DNA from: Citrobacter freundii
GTDB lineage: Bacteria > Bacteroidota > Bacteroidia > Chitinophagales > Chitinophagaceae
Direction: 5' to 3'
NCBI GenBank assembly: GCA_003243445.1
Contig: QFQQ01000028.1
Location: 11,253-75,252 of the forward strand
DNA length: 64,000 nucleotides
Positions 59,587 through 64,000 of the stretch are shown in pieces; positions within the stretch are counted from its first letter, which is position 1, and each line of letters starts with the position of its first letter. Below the pieces are notes generated by a model. It had not been told where the DNA came from, did no database searches, and saw only the letters and a list, made by a program, of their open reading frames with translations. The position numbers and the translations under genes are program-made.

Positions 59587-59631
59587 CATCCCGGTCTGCC
59601 TGCTGAAGTATGAAGCAGGCGGACCGGGATG
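59587..59631. terminator. Bidirectional hairpin between convergent genes
   Basis: CATCCCGGTCTGCCTGCT (59587-59604) and its complement (59614-59631, one G-T pair) form an 18-bp stem around a 9-nt loop. It lies between the small membrane gene stop and the M1 aminopeptidase stop (59661), fitting a bidirectional terminator. The TCATCCCGG word matches the repeat arms at 2926 and 3082. Confidence 0.7.
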
Positions 59632-59660
59632 ATCTCTGTATAAAACTGTTCAACTTCTTG

Positions 59661-62195
59661 TTATGGAACGAGCTGCTGCGCGCGATATAAATTATCCGTC
59701 GACTGTTCGATCTTTGCTTTCAGCCGCGGATTGTAAGCAGGATGCTCCTTTAAGAACTGCTCCACCACACTCCAGGCTTCCTTCGTTTGATAATTTCCAA
59801 AAATGGAGCTAAGCCAGTCCTGCGGATAAAATATATCTCCTTTGCGCTGGACTTCCTCCAATACTTCAAGGCTTTTGGGTAAATACTTCACCGCTGTTTG
59901 CTGACGCAGCGGATGATGCAGATAACTAAGCGCCGCAGTTGTCCACGATTCCTTGGCTTCATTGGGATGACTCACAAGATAGTTCAGCATACTATCGCGC
60001 CGCGCCGGGTTTGGTGATAATGCCGGCATCAAAAAGCTAAGCCGTGCTTTTTTATCTTCATCCTTCAGGCGATCACGCTGGCGGATCAGTACCGAAGTTG
60101 CTGTATCATTTTTCAACGCTATGGTTGATGCCAGTGAAATGTAGTCGTCTTCTGCAAGACGCAATCCTGCGGGCGGCTGTTGTGTCTGCCATACTTCATA
60201 CAAACGTCCCAGCGCGGTTGGCGTTATTCCTATCTGTTGATATGCCCTGAAAAGAACTTTCTTGCTACCGGGATTGGTTTGTGTTTGCATGGCGTTCCAG
60301 ATCGCTTCTTCCAACTGCGGAGCAATGGCTATGCGCTTGTCAGGCGCGGTAAAACTCCAGTAAAGATTTCCGAGGTAGCTGGTCAGTAATCGTAAGTTGG
60401 TTTCATCTTTTTCCAGTGGCAGTCCTTCTGTTAACAGGGTGATGAATTCAGCTGGCGACATCGCTCTTCCTGCCAGTACATTTTCATACAGGTTGATGGC
60501 TGCGGAGGCTCTGCTTACAGGGCTTGTTAGCTGCCATATTTTTTGTTGTCCTGCATTATCGATTGGGAAAAGTCCATAGCCCATTCCATCTGCATTGAAG
60601 AGGATCCAGTCTGGTTTATTTAATCCTTTCAACTCCGGAATTTGCAGGCTTGCTTTGTTCATGTTTATCTGTATGCTGCGAACACTGTCGGGATACACCA
60701 ATGCCAATGTTACGATCTGCGGCCAGATGCGGGCTGTTCCTCTTTCCGGCTGTTGCGTCATTTCCAGTTCCTCTATTTTGTTCCCGTCGTATTTGATCTT
60801 ATAGTCGAAGACCGGCCGCCCAGGTTCATTCACCCATACGCGGTTCCAATCGTACAAGTCTTCTTTTGAATACTTAGCGAGGATCTTTATTAAATCATTC
60901 CAGGTAGCATTACCATTCGCATAGGTCTTCAGGTATTCACGTATGCCTTTTTGAAAATTGTCTTTACCCATCCGTGCTTCCAACTGGCGCATCATGATCG
61001 GTGCTTTGTGATAGATGATGCTTCCGTACATGGTGCCGGCTTCCTGCAGGTTTTCCAGTTGCTGACGGATAGGATTGCCGCCTGCTGTACGATCCACGGC
61101 ATAGGCAGCGGGATAATGATCCTGCACAAATTTGAGCTGAAAGGTTTCGGTGCCTAATCGTTGTTCCACCACTTTATCGGCCATGAAGTTGGCAAAGACT
61201 TCTTTCATCCAGACATCGTTGAACCATTTCATGGTGACAAGATCTCCGAACCACATATGGGCTGTTTCGTGTGAGATCAGGGTTTGGCGGCCCAGCAACT
61301 GGTCTTTGGTCGGCTCTTTTAAAAACAAGCTCGATGCTTTATATAACACCGCGCCGGGATGTTCCATGCCGCCATACTGAAAATCTGGAATAGCGGCAAA
61401 GCCGATCTTTTGAAAAGGATAAGGGATGCCTGTCCACTCTTCAAGGAATCTGAGCGCAGAGGTATGCGCCTGGAAGATGGAATCGATATTGGTCCCGGGA
61501 TCTGTTTCGCGGTATAATAATTCCGCTACAGACCTTCCTGTTTGCTGTGCTGCGCGGTTAAATTTACCAGCGGTAAATGAAAAAAGATACGTTGGTAATA
61601 AGTCTGATTCTTTGAAACGATAGGTCGTTTGCGTATTGCTTTCACTACTGTCGATCAAAACGCCATTGCCAAGTCCTTTCCAACCTGCTGGAACAGTCAG
61701 GGTGAGAGAGAACCTTGCTTTCAGGTCTGGCTGATCGAAACAAGGGAATACTGTTCGTGCACGATCTGGTACCAGGAGTGCATAGAGATAATCATCATTC
61801 CTGTTAAGCGAAGCATCGCCGGCAATGAAGGAAATGTCTATGGTGTTGGCTCCTTTTCGAAGCTGTGCTGCAGGAATAATGAGATGTTCCTGCTCAGCGC
61901 GCGGTGTAAGTTTTTTACCATTGACAGACACTGACTGGATGTTTTCGACCGGTTGTTTAAAGTCCAGCTGAAGTTGTTCTTTATTAGATTTAAGCGTAAA
62001 ACGGATGGTTTCTTCAGCCTGAATTTTTTCCTTCTTTATGGCTGGTATGTGGAAGTGAAGCTGGTATCGAATGGAGGAGATCTCTGCGCGACGATGTTCG
62101 GCTAATTCGAGAGAAACACCGGTGGTGATCTGCTGGGAGAAGGCGGAAGTAACGGTTGTTATTGATAGGATGAAGCAGATCAGGCGTTGGCGCAT
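59661..62195 (-). CDS. M1 family aminopeptidase
   Basis: 844 aa from the ATG at 62193-62195, which opens the signal peptide LICFILSITTVTSAFSQQ; the longer frame (900 aa) starts in an unrelated leader. The zinc site is H309-E-T-A-H313 with E332 in WMKEVFANFMAD. The substrate/N-terminus-binding GAMEN motif is varied to GGMEHPG (275-281). Domain order is beta-sandwich, thermolysin-like, and helical C-terminal, at the usual M1 length. It is likely periplasmic or membrane-associated and trims peptides. It is monocistronic and convergent with the sigma-factor operon. Confidence 0.95.
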   Translation of the reverse strand: MRQRLICFILSITTVTSAFSQQITTGVSLELAEHRRAEISSIRYQLHFHIPAIKKEKIQAEETIRFTLKSNKEQLQLDFKQPVENIQSVSVNGKKLTPRAEQEHLIIPAAQLRKGANTIDISFIAGDASLNRNDDYLYALLVPDRARTVFPCFDQPDLKARFSLTLTVPAGWKGLGNGVLIDSSESNTQTTYRFKESDLLPTYLFSFTAGKFNRAAQQTGRSVAELLYRETDPGTNIDSIFQAHTSALRFLEEWTGIPYPFQKIGFAAIPDFQYGGMEHPGAVLYKASSLFLKEPTKDQLLGRQTLISHETAHMWFGDLVTMKWFNDVWMKEVFANFMADKVVEQRLGTETFQLKFVQDHYPAAYAVDRTAGGNPIRQQLENLQEAGTMYGSIIYHKAPIMMRQLEARMGKDNFQKGIREYLKTYANGNATWNDLIKILAKYSKEDLYDWNRVWVNEPGRPVFDYKIKYDGNKIEELEMTQQPERGTARIWPQIVTLALVYPDSVRSIQINMNKASLQIPELKGLNKPDWILFNADGMGYGLFPIDNAGQQKIWQLTSPVSRASAAINLYENVLAGRAMSPAEFITLLTEGLPLEKDETNLRLLTSYLGNLYWSFTAPDKRIAIAPQLEEAIWNAMQTQTNPGSKKVLFRAYQQIGITPTALGRLYEVWQTQQPPAGLRLAEDDYISLASTIALKNDTATSVLIRQRDRLKDEDKKARLSFLMPALSPNPARRDSMLNYLVSHPNEAKESWTTAALSYLHHPLRQQTAVKYLPKSLEVLEEVQRKGDIFYPQDWLSSIFGNYQTKEAWSVVEQFLKEHPAYNPRLKAKIEQSTDNLYRAQQLVP

Positions 62196-62386
62196 GGGAA
62201 TGAGTTTGTGTGCAATATTACTGAATAGTGCGATTGAGTGAGAGGATTGGCTTAACGGCCTTGCACCGGAGTAAACATACCAGATCTTAGTGTGCTGTAT
62301 TCGAAAAAGAAAAGAGGAATGATATGCATTCCTCTGAATTTTTGATCTTGCGTTCGCAAACACAAGGCAGTATTTACTTATCCGGG

Positions 62387-63742
62387 CTAAGGGTTGTATA
62401 CTAATTTAACGGTTTCACCGCCATCATCATCGATCAATTGTTTGAGGATCCCGGCGATGCGTTGCTGATCAGCTCCGTTCTCCCCATAATTGAATAAGGG
62501 TAATACAAACACTCTGTCGGACGGGCGATACATATCCGTTTTATAGGCGAATGTTTCAAAGCCTTTCTTGCCATGCAGCAGCAATGTCTTGGGATTGCTT
62601 TTTGAATTTTCAACTGTCATGGCTGTTATATCTTTTAGCGGAATAATGGTGAGATAGGAACCTTTCTTTGTGTCAGAAAGACCGATCATGTCCAGGTTAT
62701 AATGAATATACAGTTTATTTCCTGCGATATCGAGCGCAGTGATTTCGTAGTTACTGGTTTTGCCATCGAGTGAAAGACGGATCTTGCGGCCGATATTAAT
62801 GAAATTCCTGACAAACTCGAGCCTGTTAGCACGGGCGAATATAAATGCATCACTCAGATCGTTCAACTGTGTTTCGATGTTTTCGAAGGAATTTGCCGAT
62901 TCTTTAAGGTAATGTAAATAGATTGTTTTAAGTACAGAGTTTGGCGTCAGCTTTGCGCCGGGGTCACGATAAAATGCATTTTCGTTATTCAATTCGATCT
63001 TCAAAAATCCGAGGCTGGATTCCGGATCGAGCTTCATGTTCGTAATGGATTTGATATGCTTTGGCATGAACTCATAGGAGACAGATACATTCTTTTCATC
63101 TTTGCTATCATAAGCATACGAGTACTTCAATCCATAGTCGGTGGTTTCCAGTTTTGCCTCTTTCATCAAATACCTCGTTTTATTCTTTTCGTGAAAGTAG
63201 AGGTTGCCGATATTCTTTTTCAACTCTGTATTCAGCGCGGAAACCATTTTCACGAGTTCCGGTTGTAATCTTTGCATCGGCACATCGGCTTTCTCTACCT
63301 CATATTTGCCGGTGGGATAGCCTTTGTTTTTTATGTTGTCTGCTTTTTCATAAACGGAGTATTTCGATTCTTTTTCGAATTCATCTGTAAAGGCGAGTTT
63401 GCCTTCTTTCTCCAGCATGTCCATCTTGATGATCATTTCGGGCTCTTCAATCCTGTCTTCATACTTAAAGCTTTCCTCCATAATTTTTCCTTTCCTGATA
63501 TAGATGATGTCTTCCTGGCCGGGGCTGTATTCATAGACAAGATCTTTACCCGGAATGAAAACCAGGCGGAGGCCTTTCATGCTTTCGGGGATTTCAATCT
63601 TCTTATTATTTTCAAGATAATATTTCAGTTCCCATTCTTGTGCGGTAAGGAGTTTCTTTGTATTTGATACGGAGTAGTTCTGTGCGACTGAAGAGAGCGT
63701 GATCAACGAGGCAATCAAGAAAGAAAGGTTGGCCTTAAACAT
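62387..63742 (-). CDS. Secreted hypothetical protein, 451 aa
   Basis: Signal peptide (LSFLIASLITLSSVAQN). The N-terminal part (LLTAQEWELKYYLENNKKIE, KGLRLVFIPGKDLVYEYSPG) looks like a lipocalin-like domain. The middle (about 230-350) has beta-rich repeats and the end (LLLHGKKGFETFAYKTDMYR, RVFVLPLFNYGENGADQQRI) reads like a PH-like domain, LKQLIDDDGGETVKLVYN. I do not recognise a family. It is monocistronic on the minus strand, 191 bp upstream (in transcription order) of the M1 aminopeptidase, with no obvious link. Confidence 0.7.
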   Translation of the reverse strand: MFKANLSFLIASLITLSSVAQNYSVSNTKKLLTAQEWELKYYLENNKKIEIPESMKGLRLVFIPGKDLVYEYSPGQEDIIYIRKGKIMEESFKYEDRIEEPEMIIKMDMLEKEGKLAFTDEFEKESKYSVYEKADNIKNKGYPTGKYEVEKADVPMQRLQPELVKMVSALNTELKKNIGNLYFHEKNKTRYLMKEAKLETTDYGLKYSYAYDSKDEKNVSVSYEFMPKHIKSITNMKLDPESSLGFLKIELNNENAFYRDPGAKLTPNSVLKTIYLHYLKESANSFENIETQLNDLSDAFIFARANRLEFVRNFINIGRKIRLSLDGKTSNYEITALDIAGNKLYIHYNLDMIGLSDTKKGSYLTIIPLKDITAMTVENSKSNPKTLLLHGKKGFETFAYKTDMYRPSDRVFVLPLFNYGENGADQQRIAGILKQLIDDDGGETVKLVYNP

Positions 63743-63752
63743 ATTGGAGGTT

Positions 63753-63774
63753 TATTTTACGGGAGGGTAAAATA
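63753..63774. promoter_or_regulatory. Palindrome TATTTTAC / GTAAAATA upstream of the secreted gene
   Basis: TATTTTAC (63753-63760) and GTAAAATA (63767-63774) are perfect inverted repeats around a 6-nt GGGAGG spacer, 11-32 bp upstream of the start codon at 63742. The position fits an operator or a 5-prime mRNA structure. No known consensus is recognised. Confidence 0.4.
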
Positions 63775-63846
63775 GGGCGAAAAGTTGGTTTGGTCAATAG
63801 GTGAATTGACGGAGTTTCTTGACATTGACCGGTGTTTGACCCCTCT

Positions 63847-63980
63847 AAATCTGCGGGACGTGTCCGCCGGAAGAGGATACCTATGCCAGCCCACATTTAA
63901 GGCGGCACGGTAACCACTAAAGCTAATCGTTACCCAAATTTTCGGACTTGCGTAAGGTTCCCGCGGATTTCGCAGATTTA
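63847..63980. repeat. ATCTGCGGGACGTGTCCGCC and ATTTCGCAGAT repeats at the window end
   Basis: The 20-nt word at 63849-63868 matches the outer arms at 2848-2880 and 3239-3271. CGCGGATTTCGCAGATTTATCC at the end (about 63962-63983) is of the same family as 42628-42651. They form an imperfect inverted pair. The window ends before the structure's full extent can be seen. Confidence 0.6.
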
Positions 63981-64000
63981 TCCTCACTATTGATGAAAAA

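Noticed and set aside
1..64000. tRNA, rRNA or other structured RNA genes
   Set aside because: I looked for tRNA-like ends and rRNA words in the gaps and saw none; a dedicated covariance-model search would settle this.

Overview
The window is chromosomal DNA of a Bacteroidota bacterium, most likely family Chitinophagaceae (the genus cannot be fixed from sequence alone). The evidence is a T9SS/gliding-type C-terminal domain on a large secreted protein, a GldM-like protein, many AraC-type regulators with Bacteroidota-style reductase partners, 7TM-type sensor/kinase/NarL regulator sets, DUF3892/DUF5763/DUF6265/DUF6794 proteins, few Shine-Dalgarno sequences and TAnnTTTG-like promoter boxes. No rRNA, tRNA, transposase, integrase or CRISPR array was seen.

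Layout. 0.2-5.2 kb: a PAS histidine kinase, an AraC regulator, two unrecognised proteins and two repeat-rich gaps. 5.7-9.1 kb: a 1.1-kaa T9SS cargo with Ig/PKD-like repeats, convergent with a GldM-like lipoprotein. 9.1-16 kb (all minus): secreted and small unknown proteins, an orphan HSDR_N-type nuclease domain and RmuC. 16.1-20.1 kb (minus): small Cys-rich proteins and a membrane sensor/histidine kinase/NarL regulator set. 20.3-27.6 kb (plus): a nine-gene operon encoding a caspase-like protease, a TIR-TM-FGE fusion, a DUF1508 protein, a TerB-like protein, a coiled-coil membrane protein, a vWA lipoprotein, a DUF4236-like protein, a small protein and a further membrane protein. 27.9-33.1 kb: three AraC regulators, an alpha/beta hydrolase and an SDR. 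33.3-41.4 kb: DUF1275 transporter-like protein, TPR histidine kinase and sigma-54 response regulator in one overlapping operon, then a DUF2071/methyltransferase/membrane operon and a GAF sigma-54 activator. 41.7-47 kb: a second SDR/AraC pair, DUF2071 and an aldo-keto reductase/AraC pair. 47-54 kb: a four-PAS histidine kinase with its receiver, a class A beta-lactamase homologue, DUF6265, AraC and a serine hydrolase with TPR tail. 55.2-58.1 kb: two small XRE regulators beside a GHKL ATPase fused to a Shedu-like nuclease domain. 58.3-63.7 kb: an ECF sigma factor operon, an M1 aminopeptidase and an unknown secreted protein.

The main candidate for an undescribed system is the 16-27.6 kb region. 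Two minus-strand promoters (16715-16776 and 20109-20170) share the same two boxes exactly 40 nt apart, and the caspase operon carries the same GGGGATTTTTCC box about 50 nt ahead of its own -7-like box. The sensor/kinase/regulator set lying between them is therefore a likely common controller of a caspase/TIR/TerB/vWA conflict or stress module. A second candidate is the GHKL-nuclease gene with two XRE regulators.

Intergenic gaps hold several families of short degenerate word repeats (7-9 nt words) arranged as inverted, sometimes nested, pairs. They recur through the window and account for most of the non-coding sequence that is not promoter or terminator.
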